From assembly GCF_000805335.1 (NCBI RefSeq), contig NZ_KN708638.1:6266442-6312501 (forward strand): a stretch of DNA of 46,060 bases, in the 5' to 3' direction. This stretch comes from Streptomyces sp. CT34. GTDB taxonomy: Bacteria; Actinomycetota; Actinomycetes; Streptomycetales; Streptomycetaceae. The notes below the pieces were generated by a model, which was not told the DNA's origin, did no database searches, and saw nothing but the letters and a program-made list of their open reading frames with translations. Positions 29,566 to 36,883 of the stretch are shown piece after piece. The position numbers were made by a program, and so were the translations under genes. Within the stretch, counting starts at the first letter, position 1. Each line of letters starts with the position of its first letter.

Positions 29566-29667
29566 GCCCGGAAGATTAGGCGGAAGACGACGCTCATACG
29601 GGGAGGACACCCGGTGCGCGCGTCGCCCGTTCGGAGGTGTCGCCGGGCGCATGCGAAGATTCGGGTC

Positions 29668-30735
29668 GTGAGCGCCAACGACCGCCCTGTGGGCCAGCAG
29701 CAGACCGCTACGTACGACTCGGCATTCCTCAGGGCGTGCCGACGTGAGCCGGTGCCGCACACGCCGGTGTGGTTCATGCGCCAGGCCGGGCGCTCGCTGC
29801 CGGAGTACCGCAAGGTCCGCGAGGGCATCGCGATGCTCGACTCCTGCATGCGGCCGGAGCTCGTCACCGAGATCACGCTCCAACCGGTGCGCCGGCACGG
29901 TGTCGACGCCGCCATCTACTTCAGCGACATCGTCGTCCCCCTCAAGGCCATCGGCGTCGACCTCGACATCAAGCCCGGCATCGGCCCGGTCGTCGAGAAC
30001 CCGATCCGCTCCCGCGCCGACCTGGAGCGGCTGCGCGCCCTGGAGCCCGGCGACGTCCCCTACGTCACCGAGGCCATCGGCATGCTCACCCGCGAACTGG
30101 GCGGCACCCCGCTGATCGGCTTCGCGGGCGCGCCGTTCACGCTCGCCAGCTACCTCGTCGAGGGCGGCCCGTCCCGCAACCACGAGCACACCAAGGCCCT
30201 GATGTACGGCGACCCGCAGCTGTGGGCCGACCTGCTCGACCGGCTCGCGGACATCACCGCGGCCTTCCTGAAGGTCCAGATCGAGGCCGGCGCGAGCGCC
30301 GTGCAGCTCTTCGACTCCTGGGTCGGCGCGCTCGCCCCCGCCGACTATCGGCGCTCCGTCATGCCCGCCTCCCGCAAGGTCTTCGACGCGGTCGCCTCCT
30401 ACGGCGTCCCCCGGATCCACTTCGGCGTCGGCACCGGCGAACTCCTCGGACTGCTGGGCGAGGCGGGCGCCGATGTGGTCGGCGTCGACTGGCGGGTCCC
30501 GCTGGACGAGGCGGCCCGCCGGGTCGGCCCCGGCAAGGCGCTCCAGGGCAACCTCGACCCGGCCGTCCTCTTCGCCCCGGGCGAGGCCGTCGAGGCCAAG
30601 GCCCGCGAGGTCCTGGACGCGGCGGCGGGCCTGGAGGGCCATATCTTCAACCTCGGCCACGGCGTGCTGCCGAACACCGAACCGGAGGCGCTGACCCGGC
30701 TCGTCGAGTACGTCCACGCGCAGACCGCGCGCTGA
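29668..30735 (+). CDS. hemE: Uroporphyrinogen decarboxylase
   Basis: 355 residues, the family's normal length. It decarboxylates the four acetate side chains of uroporphyrinogen III to give coproporphyrinogen III in heme synthesis. The hallmark VWFMRQAGRSLPEYR is near residue 32. GFAGAPFTLASYLVEGG, FDSWVG, HFGVGTGELL, VDWRV and NLGHGVLPNTEPEALT follow in order. The GTG at 29668 gives the usual N-terminus but has only a poor ribosome site, so leaderless or weak initiation is possible. The later heme genes hemG and hemQ lie 4 to 5 kb downstream. Confidence 0.97.
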   Translation: MSANDRPVGQQQTATYDSAFLRACRREPVPHTPVWFMRQAGRSLPEYRKVREGIAMLDSCMRPELVTEITLQPVRRHGVDAAIYFSDIVVPLKAIGVDLDIKPGIGPVVENPIRSRADLERLRALEPGDVPYVTEAIGMLTRELGGTPLIGFAGAPFTLASYLVEGGPSRNHEHTKALMYGDPQLWADLLDRLADITAAFLKVQIEAGASAVQLFDSWVGALAPADYRRSVMPASRKVFDAVASYGVPRIHFGVGTGELLGLLGEAGADVVGVDWRVPLDEAARRVGPGKALQGNLDPAVLFAPGEAVEAKAREVLDAAAGLEGHIFNLGHGVLPNTEPEALTRLVEYVHAQTAR

Positions 30736-30737
30736 CC

Positions 30738-30932
30738 GGACCGCGATCAGCGCGTCCGGGCCGGCCATCTGACCGCCCGCCCAGTACGGGATGCCGCAGG
30801 CCGAGTACGAGGTGAAGTGGCTGCGCTCGAACGCGGTGATGGCCACTTCGTCCGGACCCTTGGGCCGGCGGGCCCGCGATGCGGCGGCCATCCCCGCCGC
30901 ATCGCCGCCGCCGACGACCACCGGCCGCTCCG
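30738..30932 (-). pseudogene. Truncated FAD-dependent CoA-disulfide reductase/NADH oxidase, N-terminal stump
   Basis: On the minus strand the segment reads ERPVVVGGGDAAGMAAASRA, then FERSHFTSYSACGIPYWAGG and PDALIA. This is the FAD-binding Rossmann start and the redox-Cys region (SYSACGIPYW) of CoA-disulfide reductase/NADH oxidase-type proteins, which are about 450 residues long. After about 65 residues the homology stops two or three bases from the hemE stop codon, and the frame runs on as antisense of hemE. So about 85 percent of the gene is gone, apparently by a deletion ending at the hemE 3' end. The upstream in-frame sequence is Arg/Pro-rich. It is unlikely to be functional. Confidence 0.72.
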
Positions 30933-31056
30933 CCGCCTTGCCGCGCGTCCTCTCGCTCGGTTCGCCCGCCGGCGGTCGGCGGCGAGCGGTGCCGCCACGG
31001 TACGGCCAAGTGCCGGCCGGCACCGAGGGCTTCGGTGCGTCCACAGGGCCGCCGGC

Positions 31057-32517
31057 TCAGAACGGGTACCCGGCGGGCGTGGCGCGCACGGTGGTCCAGC
31101 GGGTCTCGGTGAACGCGTCGAGGTTGGCCTCGCCGCCGAAGCGGGAGCCGGTGCCGGAGTCGGCCAGCCCGCCGAAGGCCGCGACCGGCTCGTCGTTGAC
31201 GGTCTGGTCGTTGATGTGGAGCAGGCCGGTCGGGATGCGGTCGGCGAGGTCCAGGGCGCTGGCCGCGTCGCGGGTGACGATGCCCAGCGCGAGTCCGTAG
31301 GAGGACTCGTTGGCCAGCGCCACCGCCTCGTCGAGGGTACGGAAGGCGCGGACCGGGGCCACCGGACCGAAGACCTCCTGGGTGTAGGCGCGGCAGGCGC
31401 CCACCGAGCCCGGCCCGCCGCCGGCGCCCGGGTCCGTGTCGGCGAGGACCGTCGGGCGGTAGAAGAGGTCGCGGTGGGTGCCGCCGGCCGCGATCCGCAC
31501 CCCGGCCGCCGCGCTCTCGCGGACCAGCGCGTCGATCTTGTCGAGCTGGCCGCGGTCGATCACCGGGCCGAGGTGGACCTGCTCGCGGAACGGATCGCCG
31601 ACGACCAGTGCGTCCGCCTTCGCCGCCAGCCGCTCGACGTACGCGTCGTAGAGCGAGGCGTGGACGAGATGCCGCCCGGCCGTCATGCACACCTGGCCCT
31701 GGTGGAAGAACGACGCCCAGGCGGCGGTGGGCATCACGGCGTCCAGATCGGCGTCCGCCAGGACCAGGAAGGCGCTGTTGCCGCCCAGCTCCAGATGGGC
31801 GCGCTTGAGGTGCTGGGCGGCCAGGGCGCCGACGCTGCGGCCGGCGGCGGTCGAGCCGGTGAACGAGACGACCCGCACCCGCGGGTCCTCGACGAGCGCC
31901 CGCCCGGTGTCCGCACCGCCGGGGAGGACGTGCAGCAGCCCCTCGGGGAGCCCGGCCTCGGCGAACACCGCCGCGAGCACCTGCCCGCCGCAGACCGCGG
32001 TGCGCGGATCGGGCTTGAGGACCACGGCGTTGCCGAGGGCCAGGGCGGGCGCCACGGAACGGGTGGCCAGAATCAGCGGGGCGTTGAACGGCGCGATCAC
32101 GCCGACGACCCCGGCCGGCACCCGCGTGGTGTACGAGAGCCGGGGCGCACCGGAGGGCAGCACCTGGCCGAGCGGGCGGTGGGCGAGCGCGGCGGCCTCG
32201 TAGCACTCCTCGGCCGCGGTGCCGATCTCGAAGTCGGCCTTGCCCTGGATGCTGCCGGCCTCCCGGACGATCCACTCGCCGATCTCCGCCGCGTGCCGGT
32301 GGATCAGGTCGCCGGCGCGGCGCAGCACCGCGGCCCGTTCCGCGTACGGTCTGCGGGCCCAGTCGGGCTGCGCGCCGGCGGCGGTGGCCGTGGCCTCCGC
32401 GACGTCCGGGCCGGCGGCGAGCGTCAGCGCGGCCAGGACCTCGCCCGTCGCGGGCTCCACCGCCTCGGCCGCGCCGCCGTGCAGGGAGAGCCAGTCCTTG
32501 GGATCGAGCAGGGGCAT
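31057..32517 (-). CDS. NAD(P)-dependent aldehyde dehydrogenase (benzaldehyde dehydrogenase-like)
   Basis: 486 residues from an ATG with GGAGG upstream. The catalytic Cys277 is in GQVCMTAG and the general base Glu243 is in LELGGNS. The NAD-binding region has GVIAPFNAPLILATRSVAPALALGNAVVLKP with SFTGSTAAGR, and EVFGPVAPV is present near the C-terminus. It should oxidise an aldehyde, perhaps aromatic, to the acid. A Gly-rich insertion of about 12 to 15 residues (DPGAGGGPGSVGACRAYT) interrupts the stretch before EVFGP, where relatives are shorter. It lies in the middle of the heme genes beside a thiolase, so aromatic or fatty-acid degradation is possible. Confidence 0.92.
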   Translation of the reverse strand: MPLLDPKDWLSLHGGAAEAVEPATGEVLAALTLAAGPDVAEATATAAGAQPDWARRPYAERAAVLRRAGDLIHRHAAEIGEWIVREAGSIQGKADFEIGTAAEECYEAAALAHRPLGQVLPSGAPRLSYTTRVPAGVVGVIAPFNAPLILATRSVAPALALGNAVVLKPDPRTAVCGGQVLAAVFAEAGLPEGLLHVLPGGADTGRALVEDPRVRVVSFTGSTAAGRSVGALAAQHLKRAHLELGGNSAFLVLADADLDAVMPTAAWASFFHQGQVCMTAGRHLVHASLYDAYVERLAAKADALVVGDPFREQVHLGPVIDRGQLDKIDALVRESAAAGVRIAAGGTHRDLFYRPTVLADTDPGAGGGPGSVGACRAYTQEVFGPVAPVRAFRTLDEAVALANESSYGLALGIVTRDAASALDLADRIPTGLLHINDQTVNDEPVAAFGGLADSGTGSRFGGEANLDAFTETRWTTVRATPAGYPF

Positions 32518-32560
32518 CGCGTCAACCTCCGGGAGACGGGAGACAGTTGATTGCTGCACG

Positions 32561-32590
32561 AGTGTGCCCCACGGGGCCAGTGTGCCCCAC
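32561..32590. repeat. Two direct repeats of 12 bases upstream of the aldehyde dehydrogenase gene
   Basis: AGTGTGCCCCAC occurs at 32561-32572 and 32579-32590, an 18-base period, 44 to 73 bases upstream of the aldehyde dehydrogenase start. Their position fits tandem activator or repressor half-sites in its promoter. Confidence 0.5.
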
Positions 32591-32688
32591 AGAGGCCGCA
32601 CGCGCCCCCGGAGCGGGCGTCGCCCGGCCCGCGGACTGCCCCGCCCGGCCGCCTTCACTTATCCACGGGACGGGGTCGAGCGCGCTCC

Positions 32689-32905
32689 AGCTCCTGTCGT
32701 CAAACTCGCGTCGTCCGCCCGAAGGGCGGGCCGGGCGGCATCCGGTGCGCGCTCTCGGCCGGGCCGGGCGACGGCCCCTTGGAGTACTGGGGTCGTCGTC
32801 CGGTGCGGCGAAGGGGGTCCCCAGCCCGAGCCGCGCGAAGCCGGTTCGAGGGTGGGGGCGCGTGCAGGGCGTCGGCAGGCAGGCGGGAGTCCGACGGCCG
32901 GGCCT
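32689..32905. mobile_element. MITE-like element, copy B (217 bp)
   Basis: Second copy of the element at 22240-22462, in the same orientation. The ends 32689-32710 and 32884-32905 are inverted repeats matching at 15 of 22 positions. It keeps the CCGCCC-GAA-GGGCGG hairpin and the GCGAAGCCGGTTCGA block but lacks about seven bases near 32780. Its right end overlaps the TAG stop of the minus-strand thiolase by two bases, as copy A does with its neighbour. Confidence 0.65.
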
Positions 32906-34100
32906 AGCGCTCCAGCACCAGCGCGAGTCCCTGCCCCACGCCGATGCACAGCGCGGCCAGCCCGGTGCCCGAGCCCGCCGCGGCCAGCTGATGGGCCACC
33001 GCGCCCGCGAGCCGGGCGCCGGACGCGCCCAGCGGGTGGCCGATGGCGATCGCGCCGCCGCGCGGATTCACCACCGTGGGGTCCAGTTCCGGCCACTCGC
33101 CGAGGCAGCCCAACGCCTGGGCCGCGAACGCCTCGTTGAGCTCGCACGTCGCCAGATCACCGAAGCCGCGCCCGGCCCGCGCCAGCGCCCGCCGCACCGC
33201 CTCGACGGGGCCGAGCCCGAACAGCTGCGGCTCGACACCGGTCACCGCGCTCGCCCGGATACGGGCCAGCGGCTCCCGCCCGGTGGCCCGCAGCCCCTCC
33301 TCGCCGACCAGCAGCAGCGCCGCCGCGCCGTCGTTCAGCGGCGAGGAGTTCCCGGCGGTCACCGTGCCGCCGTCGGTACGGAACACCGGCTTCAGCCTGG
33401 ACAGCGACTTCAGCGAGGAGTTCTCCCGCACCGTCTCGTCCCGGGCCAGCTCCACGTCCGGCAGCGGCACCACCTCCGCGTCGTACGCGCCGGCCTGCCA
33501 GGCCCGTACCGCCTTCTGATGGCTGGCCAGCGCGAACACGTCCTGCTGCTCGCGGGTGATGCCGTGCTTCTCGGCGATCAGCTCGGCGCCCTCGCCCAGC
33601 GCCACCGTCCACTCCGGCGCCATCCGCGGGTTGACCATCCGCCAGCCCAGCGTCGAGGAGAACAGCTCCTGATGGCCCGCGGGGAAGGCCCGTTCCGGTT
33701 TGCGCAGCACGTAGGGCGCCCGGCTCATCGACTCCACCCCGCCCGCCACCGCGATCTGCGCATCGCCGTGCGCGATGGCGCGGGCGGCCTGGATGACCGC
33801 CTCCAGGCCGGAACCGCAGAGCCGGTTGACGGTCACCCCGGGCACCGTCACCGGCAGTCCCGCGAGCAGGACGGCCATCCGCGCCACATTGCGGTTGTCC
33901 TCGCCGGCGCCGTTCGCGTCGCCGAAGTACACATCGTCGATCCGCGCCGGATCGAGCCGCGGGGTGCGGTCCACCAGGGCGCGGACCACGTGGGCCGCGA
34001 GGTCGTCGGGGCGGACCGGGGCCAGCGCGCCGCCGTATTTGCCGACGGGGGTGCGGACCGCATCGACGATGTAGACATCCCGTACGCGTGGGTCGGTCAT
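32904..34100 (-). CDS. Acetyl-CoA C-acetyltransferase / beta-ketoadipyl-CoA thiolase-like
   Basis: 398 residues, starting MTDPRVRDVYIVDAVRTPVGKYGG. The thiolase site is complete: Cys95 in NRLCGSGLEAV, His in GGAIAIGHPLGASGARL and Cys in LCIGVGQG. The closest look is to PcaF/PaaJ-type thiolases, which split 3-ketoadipyl-CoA, but a general acetyl-CoA acetyltransferase is equally possible. GAGGACAG precedes the ATG. The stop codon TAG is shared with the edge of the MITE-like element; the C-terminus (LALVLER) is normal for the family, so no truncation is implied. Confidence 0.93.
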   Translation of the reverse strand: MTDPRVRDVYIVDAVRTPVGKYGGALAPVRPDDLAAHVVRALVDRTPRLDPARIDDVYFGDANGAGEDNRNVARMAVLLAGLPVTVPGVTVNRLCGSGLEAVIQAARAIAHGDAQIAVAGGVESMSRAPYVLRKPERAFPAGHQELFSSTLGWRMVNPRMAPEWTVALGEGAELIAEKHGITREQQDVFALASHQKAVRAWQAGAYDAEVVPLPDVELARDETVRENSSLKSLSRLKPVFRTDGGTVTAGNSSPLNDGAAALLLVGEEGLRATGREPLARIRASAVTGVEPQLFGLGPVEAVRRALARAGRGFGDLATCELNEAFAAQALGCLGEWPELDPTVVNPRGGAIAIGHPLGASGARLAGAVAHQLAAAGSGTGLAALCIGVGQGLALVLER

Positions 34101-34491
34101 CAGGCTCTGTCCTCGCTGCACTCGCGGTCCCGGCTCGGCGGCCGGCGGGCGGTACGAAGATCGCCGCTCGCCGACCCGAGTCTTTGCCCGGCACCGCCCG
34201 CTGTCAACGGGGCGCTCGGCCACCTTCACCGGAGGCGCCGGGCGCACCGCTCCCGCCCGGTCCGCCCGGGCGCATGCCCCCGGGCGCCGCCGGGGCACCC
34301 CGTCGCCCGCCCCGTGGCCACGCGCCCCGTCCCCATGATCGCCGCATGGCGCCGTCCCCTTCCGGTCGGCTGGGCCAACTGGCTTGATACGGGCGCCGGT
34401 TCGACGGCGGGCTCCGGAGGCGGGTTGCCGTCCGCGCGCCTCGCCGAGGCCACGGTCCGGGCCCCGGAGGGGACTCTGAGAGAGTGGAGGC
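34101..34491. other. Intergenic region between thiolase and the hemG leader ORF
   Basis: A 391-base, very GC-rich divergent intergenic stretch that should hold promoters for the minus-strand thiolase and the plus-strand hemG transcript. I see no gene, clear -10/-35 pair or palindrome apart from the ribosome-binding site GTGGAGG at its right end. Confidence 0.35.
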
Positions 34492-34599
34492 ATGAGCGAG
34501 CGCAGCATGGGGGTCTCCCCGGCCGGAGGCCGGGGGAGAATCGTCGAAAGGTGCGCGCCGCGCGAATGCGGGGCCGAGCGAAGCGAGGTTTCGGCATGA
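34492..34599 (+). CDS. 35-codon leader ORF translationally coupled to hemG
   Basis: ATG at 34492 stands six bases after an excellent AGTGGAGG. The peptide starts MSERSMGVSPAGGRGR and ends ERSEVSA. Its TGA overlaps the hemG ATG (ATGA at 34596-34599), which itself has no good ribosome site. Inside the ORF lies a strong hairpin (34514-34539). The flanking words GAGCGAGCGCAGC and GAGCGAAGCGAGG resemble sequence I have seen repeated near Streptomyces gene starts. It may be a true leader peptide, or a repeat that happens to be translated. The peptide has no recognisable domain. Confidence 0.5.
   Translation: MSERSMGVSPAGGRGRIVERCAPRECGAERSEVSA
34514..34539 (+). promoter_or_regulatory. Hairpin in the hemG leader
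   Basis: TCTCCCCGGCC pairs with GGCCGGGGGAGA around a 3-base loop with one bulged base. It sits inside the leader ORF, 57 bases before the hemG start, where it could attenuate or be melted by a translating ribosome. Confidence 0.55.
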
Positions 34600-36041
34600 G
34601 CGCAGCGCACACCAGCAGGGGCCGGGCGCCCGGTCATGTCGTGGTCATCGGCGGGGGCATCTCGGGGCTGGCCGCCGCGCACCGCCTGCTGGAGGGCGGT
34701 GCCCGGGTGACCCTCCTGGAGGCGTCGGGCCGGCTCGGCGGCAAGCTGCTCGCCGGCGAGATCGCGGGCGTACCGGTCGACCTCGGCGCCGAGTCGATGC
34801 TGGCCAGGCGGCCGGAGGCGGTCGACCTGGCGCGGGCCGTCGGGCTCGGCGAGCGACTCCAGCCGCCCGGCACCGCCACCGCGTCGCTGTGGACCCGAGG
34901 GGCGCTGCGCCCGATGCCCAAAGGCCACGTCATGGGCGTCCCCGGCGACCTGGCGCCGCTCGCCGCCTCCGGTGTGATCTCCCCGGAGGGCATGGCGCGG
35001 ATCGCCGAGGACGAGACGCTGCCGCGGACCGAGGCCGGGGCGGATGTCGCGGTCGGCGAGTACGTCGCGGCCCGGCTCGGCCGGGAGGTCGTCGACCGGC
35101 TCGTCGAGCCGCTGCTCGGCGGCGTGTACGCGGGCGACGCGTACCGCATCTCGATGCGCGCCGCCGTCCCGCAGCTCTTCGAGGCGGCCCGCACCGAGCG
35201 CTCGCTGATCGAGGGCGTACGCGCCGTCCAGGCGCGCGCCGCGGCCCAGGCGCTCCCCGGCGGCCCCGTCTTCATGGGCATCGACGGCGGCATCGGGACC
35301 CTGCCGGGCGCCGTCGCCGACGCGGTACGCCGCGCCGGTGGCGAGATCCTGCTCCGTACGGAAGTGCGGGAACTGCGCCGGACGGCCGCGGACGGCTGGC
35401 AGATCGCGGCCGGCGGCCGGCTGATCGCGGCGGACGCGGTGATCGTCGCCGCGCCCGCGGGCGCCGCCGCGCGGCTGCTCCGCGACGGCTGCCCGGCCGC
35501 CGCCGACGAACTGGACACCGTCGACCACGCCTCGATGGCGCTGGTCACCATGGCCTTCCGCCGCTCCGACCTGGGCACCGTGCCCAGCGGCAGCGGCTTC
35601 CTCGTACCGCCCGTCGACGGCCACCGGATCAAGGCGTCGACGTTCGCCAGCCACAAGTGGGACTGGATCGCCCGCGCCGATCCGGACCTCTTCGTGCTGC
35701 GCACCTCCCTCGGCCGGTACGGCGACGACGCCGACCTCAAGCGGGACGACGCCGAGCTGGTCGAGCTCTCGCTCGCCGACCTCGGCGCGGCGGTCGGCCT
35801 GGCCGCCCGGCCGGTGGCCACCACGGTCACCCGCTGGGACGGCGGACTGCCGCAGTACGCCGTCGGGCACGTCGGGCGGGTGGACCGGATCCGCGCCGCG
35901 GTCGCCGGCGTGTCCGGCCCGCTGCGGGTGTGCGGCGCGCTCTACGACGGCGTCGGCATCCCGGCCTGCATCGGCTCGGGACAGCGCGCCGCCGACGAGA
36001 TCCTCGGGACCCTGGCGGCGGGCCCCGCCACAGGAGAGTGA
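34596..36041 (+). CDS. hemG: Coproporphyrinogen III / protoporphyrinogen oxidase (CgoX, HemY-type)
   Basis: 481 residues. The FAD Rossmann motif is VVIGGGISGLAAAHRLLEGG, followed by VTLLEASGRLGGKL. The amine-oxidase fold continues with VDLGAESMLARRPEA and VEPLLGGVYAGDAYRISMRA. FMGIDGGIGTLPGAVADAV and the C-terminal CGALYDGVGIPACIGSG then follow. In actinobacteria this enzyme oxidises coproporphyrinogen III to coproporphyrin III in the coproporphyrin-dependent heme route. That fits hemQ starting two bases after its stop. The ATG at 34596 overlaps the leader ORF stop. It is often labelled hemG or hemY; cgoX is the functional name. Confidence 0.95.
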   Translation: MSAAHTSRGRAPGHVVVIGGGISGLAAAHRLLEGGARVTLLEASGRLGGKLLAGEIAGVPVDLGAESMLARRPEAVDLARAVGLGERLQPPGTATASLWTRGALRPMPKGHVMGVPGDLAPLAASGVISPEGMARIAEDETLPRTEAGADVAVGEYVAARLGREVVDRLVEPLLGGVYAGDAYRISMRAAVPQLFEAARTERSLIEGVRAVQARAAAQALPGGPVFMGIDGGIGTLPGAVADAVRRAGGEILLRTEVRELRRTAADGWQIAAGGRLIAADAVIVAAPAGAAARLLRDGCPAAADELDTVDHASMALVTMAFRRSDLGTVPSGSGFLVPPVDGHRIKASTFASHKWDWIARADPDLFVLRTSLGRYGDDADLKRDDAELVELSLADLGAAVGLAARPVATTVTRWDGGLPQYAVGHVGRVDRIRAAVAGVSGPLRVCGALYDGVGIPACIGSGQRAADEILGTLAAGPATGE

Positions 36042-36043
36042 GA

Positions 36044-36778
36044 ATGGACCACATGACAGACGCTTCCACCGCCCCCGAAAAGATCCCCCACGCCGGCAAG
36101 AAGGCCAAGGACCTCAACGAGGTCATCCGCTACACCCTCTGGTCGGTCTTCAAGCTGCGCGACGTCCTCCCCGAGGACCGCGGCGGTTACGCCGACGAGG
36201 TCGAGGAGCTGTTCGCCCAGCTCGCCGCCAAGGACGTGGTGGTCCGCGGCACGTACGACGTCTCCGGCCTGCGCGCCGACGCCGACCTCATGATCTGGTG
36301 GCACTCGGAGAGCTCGGACGCCCTCCAGGAGGCGTACAACCTCTTCCGCCGGACCCGTCTGGGCCGCGCCCTGGAGCCGGTGTGGTCGAACATGGCGCTG
36401 CACCGCCCCGCCGAGTTCAACAAGTCGCACATCCCGGCCTTCCTCGCCGATGAGGAACCCCGCGCCTACGTGAGCGTCTACCCCTTCGTGCGCTCCTACG
36501 AGTGGTACCTGCTCCCCGACGAGGACCGCCGCCGGATGCTCGCCGACCACGGCAAGATGGCCCGCGGCTTCCCGGACGTCCGCGCCAACACCGTGCCGTC
36601 GTTCTCGCTCGGCGACTACGAGTGGGTGCTGGCCTTCGAGGCCGACGAGCTCTACCGCATCGTCGACCTGATGCGCCACCTGCGCGGCTCCGAGGCCCGG
36701 ATGCACGTCCGCGAGGAGATCCCGTTCTACACCGGCCGCCGGAAGCCGGTCGCCGAGCTGGTCGCCGGCCTGGCCTGA
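36044..36778 (+). CDS. hemQ: Coproheme decarboxylase (chlorite dismutase-like) HemQ/ChdC
   Basis: 244 residues from the ATG at 36044, eight bases after AGGAGA; a second ATG three codons on is possible. The chlorite-dismutase-like ferredoxin fold is clear: NEVIRYTLWSVFKLRD, GTYDVSGLRADADLMIWWH, YPFVRSYEWYLL, HGKMARGFPDVRANTVPSFS and GDYEWVLAFEADELYRIVDLMRHLR in order. It removes two propionates from coproheme to give heme b, the last step of the coproporphyrin-dependent pathway. Sharing an operon with hemG confirms the role. A bidirectional terminator follows. Confidence 0.96.
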   Translation: MDHMTDASTAPEKIPHAGKKAKDLNEVIRYTLWSVFKLRDVLPEDRGGYADEVEELFAQLAAKDVVVRGTYDVSGLRADADLMIWWHSESSDALQEAYNLFRRTRLGRALEPVWSNMALHRPAEFNKSHIPAFLADEEPRAYVSVYPFVRSYEWYLLPDEDRRRMLADHGKMARGFPDVRANTVPSFSLGDYEWVLAFEADELYRIVDLMRHLRGSEARMHVREEIPFYTGRRKPVAELVAGLA

Positions 36779-36813
36779 TCCGCCGGCCGGCCCCGAACCG
36801 CCGGCACCCGCGC

Positions 36814-36843
36814 CACGGGCCGCCCCCTCGGGGACGGCCCGTG
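36814..36843. terminator. Bidirectional terminator between hemQ and the peptidase gene
   Basis: CACGGGCCGCCCC pairs with GGGACGGCCCGTG across CTCG with one G-T pair. It lies 36 bases after the hemQ stop and 40 bases from the 3' end of the convergent peptidase gene. Confidence 0.82.
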
Positions 36844-36883
36844 TGTCGTTCGCCGTGCGCGGTGCGCCGGGGGACCCCGGCCG

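Noticed and set aside
30647..32275. 542-codon minus-strand frame joining part of the aldehyde dehydrogenase region to the oxidoreductase stump
   Set aside because: The frame is out of phase with the aldehyde dehydrogenase active-site motifs and reads as low-complexity sequence; the real genes are separate.
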